Below, piece after piece: positions 16,975 to 25,246 of a stretch of 64,000 nt of DNA. The position numbers and the translations under genes are program-made. Origin of the DNA: M55B112 sp964539395 (GTDB lineage Bacteria > Bacteroidota > Bacteroidia > Bacteroidales > GCA-2748055); assembly GCA_964539395.1 (NCBI GenBank), contig CAZIIU010000006.1:1-64000 (forward strand), read 5' to 3'. How positions within the stretch are numbered: position 1 is the first letter of the stretch; each line of letters opens with the position of its first letter. Under the pieces are notes generated by a model that saw nothing but the letters and a program-made list of their open reading frames with translations, ran no database searches and was not told where the DNA came from.

Positions 16975-19059
16975 ATGAATAGTAAGAGAACGGGTCTGTT
17001 CATGCTAATCATTCTTTTTGTTTCGGCCCTTTATGCACAGGAAAATGTGGTGATAAAGAAAAAGGAGTTCAGAAACACTGAACTGAAAACGGGGTTTAAG
17101 CAGGCATGGAAAAGTATTAAGGAGGGTGATAAGTATTACAACCAGGGTCCAGGATCCATGAATCTTGCCCGTGATCATTATCTGTTTGCTCACCAGTACA
17201 ATGGGTATAATGCGGAATTGAATTACAAAATCGGTATATGCTACCTGCTTGGAGATGAGAAGCGAAATGCTATCAATTACCTGTTAAGGGCCTATGAACT
17301 TAAACCGGATGTTAGTCATGAGGTCCTCCTGCAAATAGCCAGGGGGTATCACCTGGATGAAGAGTTTGACAAGGCAATTCACTATTACAGGGAATATAAG
17401 AGTAACCTGCCCGTCGGTGAAGATATCGTCACAGTTAACAAGCACATTGATCACCTCATTATTCAGTGTAATCACGGTAAGGAACTGGTAAAAAACCCAA
17501 AAAGAGTCATTATTCAAAACCTGGGCGAAGCTGTGAATACTCAGTACGATGAGTATAATGCCCGATTTGCGTTCAACGATACAGCACTGTTTTTTACAAG
17601 CCGCCGTCCGGTTGATAAAAAGTCGAAACGCAGTGAATGGGATAATAAATACTTCGAAAATATATTTGCCAGTTCAATCAATGATGGCATGTTTGGAGAG
17701 GCATACCTCATGGGGAAATCTTTCAGGGAAAAAGGCAACAACTCTCTTGTCGGAATTGCACGTGATGGGGGAACAGCATTTATGTATCTGGGAGGTGAAA
17801 ATGGAGGAGAAATACAACAATTATCTTATAATCATAAAAAGGAGAAATGGAATAAACCGGTATCCTTATCGAAATATATCGGTTCTGATGGTATGGAAAC
17901 TGTAGCTGCACTGGCACCAGGTGGTAAAGAACTCTATTTTATATCATCAAATCCCGACCTGACTTATGGTGGAAAAGATATTTTTATTTCACGAATGAAT
18001 GCAAAAGGTAAATGGGGCGAGCCCAGGAATATCGGGAGCCTGATCAATTCAGCATATGACGAGGAGGGTATATATTTGACTGGCGACGGTAAAACTATGT
18101 ATTTTGCCTCCCGGGGACATAGTTCAATGGGGGGTTATGACATCTTTAAAAGTGAAATTGGGGAAGACGGCGCATGGGGTACGCCAGAAAATCTGGGTTA
18201 CCCGGTAAATACACCTGACGATGAAATCTTCTATGTTACAGATATGGATAATGTGTATGGCTACTATGCAGCCAGCCGCGAAGGCGGACTTGGAGGCAGA
18301 GATATATATAAGTTAATATATCTGGGATCAGAAAAAGAACTTGTAACGCTTACCAGCGATCATTTGATCGCTGGCCTGGATTATACTCACAGGGATCCTT
18401 TTCTGACAAAACCACAACTTTTAACTATTGATACAACTCTGATTATGTCAGGATATGTCAGGGATACAATTGGCGATGCAGATACAGTTGTCCTTGCCGC
18501 TTTGAGTTTTATGGATCCGGCAACAGGAGAGTTTACTTCAAAAACTATGACCGGAGCTGACGGTTATTACAGAATCAGGTTGCCCTCCCCCAAGGTATAT
18601 GGTGTTGAAATAAATGCTACTGGGTATCTTTATTACCTGGACATCCTTGATATTTCAAAGGTGAACCCGGATGAGCCTGTTGAAAGAGATTTCTACCTGC
18701 AGAGAATAGAGGTCGGAACTAAAGTCGTACTCGATAACATCTATTTTGAGACCGGGAAATCCGTGCTTAGGGTTGATTCTTATGAGGCACTTGATCAGGT
18801 AGTCAGGTTTTTGGAGAATAATGAATCGGTTACACTTGAAATATCAGGTCATACAGATAATACTGGATCACTTCGGATAAATACAACCCTTTCAACGGCC
18901 AGGGCGAAGGCAGTAGTCGACTATCTGACCGGTAGAGGTATAGCAGCCAACCGGCTGGAGTATAAAGGCTATGCCGATTCACAACCAGTGGCAGGAAATG
19001 ACACACCTGAAGGCAGGGAGATGAACAGAAGGGTCGAATTTAAAGTGTTGAGTAAGTAA
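16975..19059 (+). CDS. PorE-like protein: TPR, PD40 propeller, carboxypeptidase-regulatory and OmpA domains
   Basis: A 694-residue envelope protein with signal peptide (cleavage near LYAQ, residue 22). In order it has a TPR-like region (30-170), PD40/WD40-like propeller repeats with FTSRRP, LYFISSN and MYFASRG blades (190-445), a carboxypeptidase-regulatory-like beta domain (about 505-580), and an OmpA peptidoglycan-binding domain (FETGKSVL...GHTDNTG...LSTARAKAV...NRRVEF) at 588-692. This order is that of PorE, the T9SS component that ties the machinery to peptidoglycan in Porphyromonas. Related OmpA paralogues exist in Bacteroidota and no PorP/SprF gene is adjacent, so the PorE identity is probable, not certain. 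Confidence 0.8.
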   Translation: MNSKRTGLFMLIILFVSALYAQENVVIKKKEFRNTELKTGFKQAWKSIKEGDKYYNQGPGSMNLARDHYLFAHQYNGYNAELNYKIGICYLLGDEKRNAINYLLRAYELKPDVSHEVLLQIARGYHLDEEFDKAIHYYREYKSNLPVGEDIVTVNKHIDHLIIQCNHGKELVKNPKRVIIQNLGEAVNTQYDEYNARFAFNDTALFFTSRRPVDKKSKRSEWDNKYFENIFASSINDGMFGEAYLMGKSFREKGNNSLVGIARDGGTAFMYLGGENGGEIQQLSYNHKKEKWNKPVSLSKYIGSDGMETVAALAPGGKELYFISSNPDLTYGGKDIFISRMNAKGKWGEPRNIGSLINSAYDEEGIYLTGDGKTMYFASRGHSSMGGYDIFKSEIGEDGAWGTPENLGYPVNTPDDEIFYVTDMDNVYGYYAASREGGLGGRDIYKLIYLGSEKELVTLTSDHLIAGLDYTHRDPFLTKPQLLTIDTTLIMSGYVRDTIGDADTVVLAALSFMDPATGEFTSKTMTGADGYYRIRLPSPKVYGVEINATGYLYYLDILDISKVNPDEPVERDFYLQRIEVGTKVVLDNIYFETGKSVLRVDSYEALDQVVRFLENNESVTLEISGHTDNTGSLRINTTLSTARAKAVVDYLTGRGIAANRLEYKGYADSQPVAGNDTPEGREMNRRVEFKVLSK

Positions 19060-19119
19060 CCAGGATAATTTCCAGTTAATATCCTGCTTTTAAACAACTG
19101 GATTGACAACAGAAATTGC

Positions 19120-19292
19120 TACTTTTGTTGTTGATCGGTGTAGCTGTTAGCATTACCTGTTTAACATTATCAAAATCACATACTTAAGAATTATGATTAT
19201 TGTCCCTTGTATTCTAAATCTTAATCAATCGAGCCTCTCATCATTGAAGTAGTTTGGAGTGAGTCCGCCGGGCGCAGGAAGTTAGAATACAA
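19120..19292 (+). ncRNA. candidate structured leader or small element upstream of gcvT
   Basis: An 11-base perfect inverted repeat (TTGTATTCTAA at 19207-19217, complement at 19282-19292) encloses 64 bases that are GC-richer near the 3' side (19263-19278). A perfect TAnnTTTG element (TACTTTTG) at 19120-19127 could start an RNA running through it into gcvT, whose start is 40 bases after the repeat. It could be a cis-regulatory RNA, a small RNA or a MITE-like insertion. I see none of the conserved glycine- or THF-riboswitch blocks. Confidence 0.4.
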
Positions 19293-19331
19293 ATTGTATT
19301 GTTACTTATCAATATTTATAAAAAAATGCAG

Positions 19332-20423
19332 ATGAAGAAAACGGTTCTCTATGATGCACATTTAAAAATGGGCGGAAAAATGGTGCCCTTCGCTGGATTT
19401 GAGATGCCGTTGGAGTTTTCCGGAGTAAGTAACGAGCACATCCATGTAAGAAGAAAGGTTGGTGTTTTTGATGTTTCTCATATGGGAGAGATCTGGGTGA
19501 AAGGAAAATATGCCCGGTCCTTTGTTCAGTTTGTTACCAGTAATGATGTAAACAGGCTTTCACCTGGCGAAATCCAGTATTCCTGTTTTCCGAATGGGAA
19601 GGGTGGTATAGTTGATGACCTCCTGGTTTATTATTTCGATGAGGAGGAATTTCTCATGGTTGTAAATGCTTCAAATATTCAGAAGGATTGGGACTGGCTC
19701 AGAAGTAACAACAATTCGGGAGTGGAATTGATCAATGCATCCGATCAAATAAGTCAGCTTGCTGTTCAGGGACCAAATGCTTTGAACGTATTGCAGAAAT
19801 TATCAGACAACGATCTTTCTACCCTTCCGCACTATCATTTTTTGAACGGCAAGTTAGCCGGATTTGATAATGTAATTATCAGTAATACCGGGTATACTGG
19901 AGCAGGAGGTTATGAGATTTATTTCAGAAATGCTAATGGTCCTGACATATATGATGCCGTCTTGACAGCAGGTGAGGAGTTTGAAATATTGCCTGTCGGA
20001 TTAGCTTCCCGGGATACACTTCGGCTTGAAATGGGTTACTGTCTTTATGGTAACGACATTGATGATACAACTTCACCAATTGAGGCAGGTCTTGGATGGA
20101 TCACGAAATTTGTTGAAGGAAATGATTTTATCGACAGACCCTATTTGGAGAAGCAAAAAAGGGTTGGTACTAATAGAAGATTAATAGGTTTTGAGATGAA
20201 TGAAAGGGGCATACCCCGGAAAGATTATCCGATTCTAAATAGAGAGGGACAAATCGTTGGTAAGGTTACTTCCGGTACCATGTCTCCTCTTACCTCCAAG
20301 TTTTTCGGAATGGGTTATATAGAAACTTCTTTTTCAAATCCGGGAACATTGATAAGTATAGGTATAAGGAATAAGCAACTTTCTGCAACTGTTGTAAAAC
20401 CACCTTTTTATAAACCAGAATAA
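19332..20423 (+). CDS. gcvT: glycine cleavage system T protein (aminomethyltransferase)
   Basis: GcvT transfers the methylene group from the aminomethyl-lipoyl H protein to tetrahydrofolate, releasing ammonia. The folate-binding N-terminal blocks (PFAGFEMPLEFSG, VFDVSHMGE), the conserved ILPVGLASRDTLRLEMGYCLYGNDI stretch and the C-terminal barrel are all present. I took the ATG at 19332 (MKKTVLYDAHLKMG), which matches homologue starts; ATG 19326 is just upstream, and the frame extends to a TTG at 19299. gcvH and gcvP are not in the window. comB follows after 8 bases. Confidence 0.95.
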   Translation: MKKTVLYDAHLKMGGKMVPFAGFEMPLEFSGVSNEHIHVRRKVGVFDVSHMGEIWVKGKYARSFVQFVTSNDVNRLSPGEIQYSCFPNGKGGIVDDLLVYYFDEEEFLMVVNASNIQKDWDWLRSNNNSGVELINASDQISQLAVQGPNALNVLQKLSDNDLSTLPHYHFLNGKLAGFDNVIISNTGYTGAGGYEIYFRNANGPDIYDAVLTAGEEFEILPVGLASRDTLRLEMGYCLYGNDIDDTTSPIEAGLGWITKFVEGNDFIDRPYLEKQKRVGTNRRLIGFEMNERGIPRKDYPILNREGQIVGKVTSGTMSPLTSKFFGMGYIETSFSNPGTLISIGIRNKQLSATVVKPPFYKPE

Positions 20424-20431
20424 GCAGTTTT

Positions 20432-21157
20432 ATGATGCATAAGGTTGAGGTTTGTTTTAGTCCTGCACTTTATAAAGAATTTGAAAATAAGGATGCTATA
20501 GTTGTTGTGACCGATATTCTGAGGGCCAGTTCAGCCATAGTTACTGCATTTATGAATGGCGTTGAACGAATTATTCCTGTAGGAACATTGGATGAAGCCC
20601 GGGATATGAAAAATAAAGGTTATATCGTTGCAGCAGAGCGTGATGGAATAGTCAGGGATTTTGCAGACTTTGGTAACTCACCCTTTAATTTTACTGCCGA
20701 CAATGTCAGGGGCAGAGAGATTGTCTACTCTACTACCAATGGTACACAAGCAATTCGAATGGCCTCAGGTGGTCATCTGGTTATTATCGGTGCCTACTTA
20801 AACATCACTGCAATAGCTGATTATATTGTGCAGCAGGAACATGACCTTGTAATACTTTGTGCCGGCTGGAAAAACAAATTTAATCTGGAAGATAGCCTGT
20901 TTGCAGGTGCCCTTGCTCAGAAGGTACTTCGAAGTGATCATTTTTCAACGATATGCGATTCTACACATGGTGCGATGGATCTTTATGAAGCTGCAGGAAA
21001 TAATATTGTCCAATATCTTGAAAAGGCAGCACAGCGACACAGATTGAAAAAAAATGGATTGGATGATGTGTTGGAATATTGCCATGAATTGGATAAAACA
21101 ACACTTTTACCCACGTATGACCAGGGTAAGATAATGGTTATTGATAATTTAAATTAA
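20432..21157 (+). CDS. comB: 2-phosphosulfolactate phosphatase family protein (ComB)
   Basis: ComB is a Mg-dependent acid phosphatase that converts 2-phosphosulfolactate to sulfolactate, known from coenzyme M synthesis. The 241-residue protein carries the family blocks VVVTDILRASS near residue 25, YSTTNGTQA near residue 98 and LCAGWKNKFNLED near residue 143. Bacteria of this phylum are not expected to make coenzyme M, so the substrate here may differ. It follows gcvT by 8 bases and is probably cotranscribed with it. Confidence 0.88.
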   Translation: MMHKVEVCFSPALYKEFENKDAIVVVTDILRASSAIVTAFMNGVERIIPVGTLDEARDMKNKGYIVAAERDGIVRDFADFGNSPFNFTADNVRGREIVYSTTNGTQAIRMASGGHLVIIGAYLNITAIADYIVQQEHDLVILCAGWKNKFNLEDSLFAGALAQKVLRSDHFSTICDSTHGAMDLYEAAGNNIVQYLEKAAQRHRLKKNGLDDVLEYCHELDKTTLLPTYDQGKIMVIDNLN

Positions 21158-21200
21158 AATGTGATTTTCAACTTCTGGTCTATAATTAAAAGAACTTGTT

Positions 21201-21231
21201 TTTGTGATAAATTTTCGAATGTCTATCTTTA
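21201..21231 (+). promoter_or_regulatory. promoter of the serC operon
   Basis: TTTG at 21201-21204 and TATCTTTA at 21224-21231 are spaced by 19 bases; the -7 element differs from TAnnTTTG only at the last base. It lies 54 bases before the serC start, in the only sizeable gap of the serine cluster. Confidence 0.55.
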
Positions 21232-21284
21232 CTGTTATTTTAATAACGATTTTACTAATTCAAACTATTTAAAGAAGTATTACG

Positions 21285-22358
21285 ATGAAGAAACACAATT
21301 TTTACGCAGGACCCTCTATCCTATCAGATTACACAATAAGAAATACATCCGATGCGATCATGGATTTTGATGGAACAGGATTGTCGATTATGGAAATTTC
21401 CCACAGAAGTAAAGAGTTTATCTCAGTGATGGAGAGGGCACAGCAGATGTTCAGGGATTTGCTTCATATTCCCGGGGGCTACTCTGTACTTTTTCTCCAG
21501 GGAGGCGCCAGTATGCAATTTTGCATGGTCCCCTATAATCTTCTGTCAAAAAAGGCTGCTTATCTGGATACCGGTTCCTGGGCTTCGAAAGCGATCAAGG
21601 AGGCAAAAGTATTTGGGGAGGTCGATGTAGTTGCTTCTTCAAAAGAATCAGTGTACTCATATATCCCTAAAGATTATTCTATTCCCGGTGATGCAGATTA
21701 TTTTCATATAACTACCAACAATACCATTTACGGCACAGAGATCAGGGAAGATATTGATTCGCCCGTTCCGCTTGTAGCTGATATGTCGTCTGATATTTTC
21801 AGTCGTCCCATGGATGTTTCGAAGTATGCCATAATATATGGTGGTGCCCAGAAAAACCTTGCCCCTTCAGGTGTAGCCTTTGTTATTATCCGGGATGATG
21901 TACTTGGGAAGGTCGACAGATCGATACCTACAATGCTGAACTATAAAACCCATATTGAAAATGAATCGATGTTCAATACTCCACCGGTGGTCCCTGTCTA
22001 CGCTGCCTTGCAAACACTCGAATGGTATAAAAAGCAGGGAGGAATTGAAGCGATGCATAAACTGAATTTGCAAAAAGCTGGGCTGCTTTATGAAGAGATA
22101 GACCGGAATAAATTGTTCCAGCCTAATGTAAAGGATGAGGCCGATCGTTCCATTATGAACGTAACATTTATAATGGATGAAAATTATAAGGACCTTGAAG
22201 CCGAGTTTCTTACTTTTTCCATTCAAAAAGGGATGGTCGGATTAAAAGGTCATCGCTCTGTTGGTGGTTTCAGGGCCTCTATTTATAATGCAATGCCACT
22301 GTCAAGTGTTCAGGCACTTGTGGATACAATGAAGGAATTTGAACAAAACAAAAAATAA
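21285..22358 (+). CDS. serC: phosphoserine aminotransferase
   Basis: This PLP enzyme transaminates 3-phosphohydroxypyruvate to phosphoserine, the second step of serine synthesis. The N-terminal NFYAGPSIL, the FLQGGAS substrate loop and the PLP-lysine block YGGAQKNLAPSG near residue 190 identify the class V fold. The length of 357 residues is normal. serA follows after 6 bases, so the first two pathway enzymes are in one operon. Confidence 0.97.
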   Translation: MKKHNFYAGPSILSDYTIRNTSDAIMDFDGTGLSIMEISHRSKEFISVMERAQQMFRDLLHIPGGYSVLFLQGGASMQFCMVPYNLLSKKAAYLDTGSWASKAIKEAKVFGEVDVVASSKESVYSYIPKDYSIPGDADYFHITTNNTIYGTEIREDIDSPVPLVADMSSDIFSRPMDVSKYAIIYGGAQKNLAPSGVAFVIIRDDVLGKVDRSIPTMLNYKTHIENESMFNTPPVVPVYAALQTLEWYKKQGGIEAMHKLNLQKAGLLYEEIDRNKLFQPNVKDEADRSIMNVTFIMDENYKDLEAEFLTFSIQKGMVGLKGHRSVGGFRASIYNAMPLSSVQALVDTMKEFEQNKK

Positions 22359-22364
22359 AAAAAC

Positions 22365-23285
22365 ATGACTAAGATATTAATTGCAACAGAAAAACCTTTC
22401 TCAAAACAGGCCGTCGATCAGGTAAAAAAAGTATTTGATGAAGCAGGTTACCAGGTTCGTTTGCTTGAAAAATATAGTGATAAGAAGGAGTTGCTCGGTG
22501 CAGTTGCTGATGTTAACGGAATTATCGTCAGAAGTGATATCATTGATGATGAAGTTCTCAATGCCGCCAATGAATTAAAGATTGTGGTACGCGCAGGAGC
22601 TGGCTATGATAATGTTGACCTTCAATCTGCTACAAGCAAAGGTGTTACGGTAATGAATACTCCCGGACAGAATTCGAATGCAGTGGCAGAGCTGGTCTTT
22701 GGTATGTTGATATATACGATCCGCAATCGTTTTAACGGCACTTCCGGTACTGAGTTGAGAGGAAAAAAAATCGGCATTCATGCTTATGGATATGTGGGTC
22801 GCATTGTGGCACAGATCGCCAAAGGATTTGGAATGCAGGTATATGCCTTTGATCCGTTTGTGGATAAGGTATTAATTGAAAACGACGGAGTAATGTGGTT
22901 GGGTTCAGCTGAAGAGCTCTATTCTACCTGCCAGTTTGTTTCACTGCATATACCCGCCGATGAACAAACACGCCGGTCTGTTAACGAAAAATTGTTGGCA
23001 CTGATGCCTGCTGGAGCAATACTGGTTAATACAGCCAGGAAAGAGGTTATCGATGAAGCTTCACTTGTCAGTTTTATGGCAAAGCGAGAGGATTTTAGGT
23101 ACCTTTCTGATATTGAACCTGATTGCAAGGATGAACTTGAAGAGAAACATCCAGGCAGAACATTCTTCACTCCTAAGAAGATGGGGGCACAGACAGCTGA
23201 GGCAAACCTGAATGCTGGTGTTGCCGCAGCCAGACAAATTGTGGCTTTCCTGGAAAAACAAGATTCGACTTTTAAAGTGAATTAG
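22365..23285 (+). CDS. serA: phosphoglycerate dehydrogenase-type 2-hydroxyacid dehydrogenase
   Basis: By its place after serC this is the enzyme that oxidises 3-phosphoglycerate with NAD. It is the short form (306 residues, no C-terminal ACT domain). Two signatures depart from the family norm: the dinucleotide-binding GxGxxG reads AYGYVG (residues 140-145, first Gly replaced by Ala), and the catalytic TPHIG block reads TPKKMGAQT, with Lys271 where the catalytic His is expected. The Arg (R225) and Glu (E251) of the catalytic set are kept. I recall a similar variant in other Bacteroidales SerA proteins, so it may be a lineage form rather than a defect. Confidence 0.88.
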   Translation: MTKILIATEKPFSKQAVDQVKKVFDEAGYQVRLLEKYSDKKELLGAVADVNGIIVRSDIIDDEVLNAANELKIVVRAGAGYDNVDLQSATSKGVTVMNTPGQNSNAVAELVFGMLIYTIRNRFNGTSGTELRGKKIGIHAYGYVGRIVAQIAKGFGMQVYAFDPFVDKVLIENDGVMWLGSAEELYSTCQFVSLHIPADEQTRRSVNEKLLALMPAGAILVNTARKEVIDEASLVSFMAKREDFRYLSDIEPDCKDELEEKHPGRTFFTPKKMGAQTAEANLNAGVAAARQIVAFLEKQDSTFKVN

Positions 23286-23308
23286 AAGTATAAAACAATA
23301 CAGATACA

Positions 23309-24556
23309 ATGGCAATATTAAAACCTTTTAAAGGTTTCCGGCCACCGGTTGAACATGTAAAAGATGTAGCGTCCAGGCCATATGATGTACTTAATTCGAA
23401 TGAGGCAAGAACAGAGGTAAGAGGAAATCCCTTTTCATTTCTTCATGTGGTAAAACCTGAGGTTGACCTGGAAGAATCTGTCGATATCCATTCAGAGGAA
23501 GTTTATCTTAAAGCTAAAGAATCACTTCATCAGTTGATCGCTGACGGGTTTTTTCAGCAGGATGATAAAGAGGTGTTTTATGTCTATGCCCAAACTATGC
23601 TTGGAAAAACTCAGTACGGACTGGTGGGTTGCTCATCGGTCAATGATTATATGAATGAAGTCATAAAAAAACATGAGCTGACCAGGCCGGATAAGGAGGA
23701 GGATCGAATGAACCACATCCGCTATACCAATTTTAATGCAGAGCCTGTATTTTTTGCCTATCCCGACCACCAAGGCATTGATGCAATTGTCAGCAGGATT
23801 ATTAAGGGCAATGCTCTGTATGATTTTACAACCGATGATGGAGTAGGACATCATTTCTGGATTATTGATGATGATAAAGATATTGCATCGATCATTCGGT
23901 ATTTTGAACAGGATATTCCATACAAATACGTAGCCGACGGACACCATCGCACAGCAGCGGCAGCATTGGTGGGTAATGAACGCAAAGCAAACAATCCGGG
24001 ACATACAGGAGAAGAGGCATATAATTTCTTTCTTTCTGTAAACTTTCCTGCATCACAACTTACGATCATTGATTATAACCGTGTTGTTACAGATTTAAAT
24101 GACCTTACAACAAAGCAATTTCTGGGTGAACTTGATAAGGGCTTTGAAGTAAAGCAATTGGGTAAAGAGATATTCAAGCCCGACGAACCACATACATTCA
24201 GTATGTACCTTGAAGGGAATTGGTTTTCTTTGAAAGCAAAACCCTCGACTTATAATGATGATGATCCTATCGGATGCCTTGATGTTACTATATTGTCGGA
24301 GCAAGTGCTTGGTCCTGTCCTGAATATAACGGATCTTAGAAAATCCAAAAGGATTGACTTTGTAGGCGGGATCAGGGGACTGGAGGAACTGAAAAAACTG
24401 GTAGATCAGGGTACCATGGAAGCTGCATTTGCACTATATCCTGTTTCGATGAAACAGCTTATGGATATTGCTGATAATAATCTTATTATGCCGCCCAAGA
24501 CAACATGGTTTGAACCTAAATTAAGAAGCGGTTTGGTAATTCACGATTTGGAATAG
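23309..24556 (+). CDS. DUF1015 family protein
   Basis: A 415-residue soluble protein of the DUF1015 family. Characteristic stretches are KPFKGFRPP at the N-terminus, RPYDVLNS near residue 28, and YVADGHHRTAAA near residue 208, which resembles the ParB/sulfiredoxin nucleotide-binding GxHR motif. The family commonly follows serA in Bacteroidota but has no assigned reaction known to me. It lies 23 bases after serA and 6 bases before the YggS gene, so a role tied to serine or phosphoserine metabolism is a reasonable inference. Confidence 0.88.
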   Translation: MAILKPFKGFRPPVEHVKDVASRPYDVLNSNEARTEVRGNPFSFLHVVKPEVDLEESVDIHSEEVYLKAKESLHQLIADGFFQQDDKEVFYVYAQTMLGKTQYGLVGCSSVNDYMNEVIKKHELTRPDKEEDRMNHIRYTNFNAEPVFFAYPDHQGIDAIVSRIIKGNALYDFTTDDGVGHHFWIIDDDKDIASIIRYFEQDIPYKYVADGHHRTAAAALVGNERKANNPGHTGEEAYNFFLSVNFPASQLTIIDYNRVVTDLNDLTTKQFLGELDKGFEVKQLGKEIFKPDEPHTFSMYLEGNWFSLKAKPSTYNDDDPIGCLDVTILSEQVLGPVLNITDLRKSKRIDFVGGIRGLEELKKLVDQGTMEAAFALYPVSMKQLMDIADNNLIMPPKTTWFEPKLRSGLVIHDLE

Positions 24557-24562
24557 TTTTTT

Positions 24563-25234
24563 ATGGATATAAAGCAGAATCTGCAAAATATCCGGAGTTC
24601 ATTACCGGAAGATGTTGTGCTGGTCGCAGTTTCAAAAACTAAACCCCCTGAGCTTGTAAGAGAACTCATTGAAGCAGGTCAATTTGATTTTGGAGAAAAC
24701 AAGGTACAGGAACTGATCGAAAAGCAACAACACTTGCCGGATGTTGTCAGGTGGCATCTGATAGGTCACCTTCAATCCAATAAAGTAAAATACATTGCAC
24801 CTTTTGTTTACCTGATACATAGTGTTGACAGTCTTAAACTACTCAGGGTTATCAATAAGGAAGGTAGTAAGAATAACAGAGTGATTGATTGCCTGTTTCA
24901 GCTGCATATTGCTCAGGAGGAGAGCAAATTTGGTTTGGATGAGCGCAGTTTGAGAACTGTCCTTGCATCAGAAGAGTTCAGGGATTTGAGTTATGTTAAT
25001 ATCAGGGGGCTTATGGGAATGGCAACATTTACGGACGATTCTGGTGTTGTCAGGAAGGAGTTTCGGAATCTAAAACGTATTTTTGAGGAAATTAAAGCAG
25101 AGTATTTCCTTAACAAGGTTGATTTTTCAGTTTTATCGATGGGGATGTCTGATGACTATTTAATCGCAATTGAGGAGGGAAGCAATATGGTCAGGGTAGG
25201 TAGTGCAGTTTTTGGTTCGAGGGATTATACATAA
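24563..25234 (+). CDS. YggS/PROSC family PLP-binding protein
   Basis: A 223-residue alanine-racemase-like barrel that binds pyridoxal phosphate and keeps PLP homeostasis rather than catalysing a known reaction. The PLP lysine is Lys25 in VAVSKTKP; other blocks are FGENKVQE, WHLIGHLQSNK and SMGMSDDYLIAIEEGSNMVRVGS. Its place behind the PLP enzyme serC is a sensible context. Spacing to both neighbours is short (6 and 12 bases). Confidence 0.93.
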   Translation: MDIKQNLQNIRSSLPEDVVLVAVSKTKPPELVRELIEAGQFDFGENKVQELIEKQQHLPDVVRWHLIGHLQSNKVKYIAPFVYLIHSVDSLKLLRVINKEGSKNNRVIDCLFQLHIAQEESKFGLDERSLRTVLASEEFRDLSYVNIRGLMGMATFTDDSGVVRKEFRNLKRIFEEIKAEYFLNKVDFSVLSMGMSDDYLIAIEEGSNMVRVGSAVFGSRDYT

Positions 25235-25246
25235 AAGTTTAGCATT

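Noticed and set aside
19207..19331. Glycine riboswitch in front of gcvT
   Set aside because: The conserved blocks of glycine and tetrahydrofolate riboswitches are not present; only an inverted repeat is seen, so no named family is claimed.
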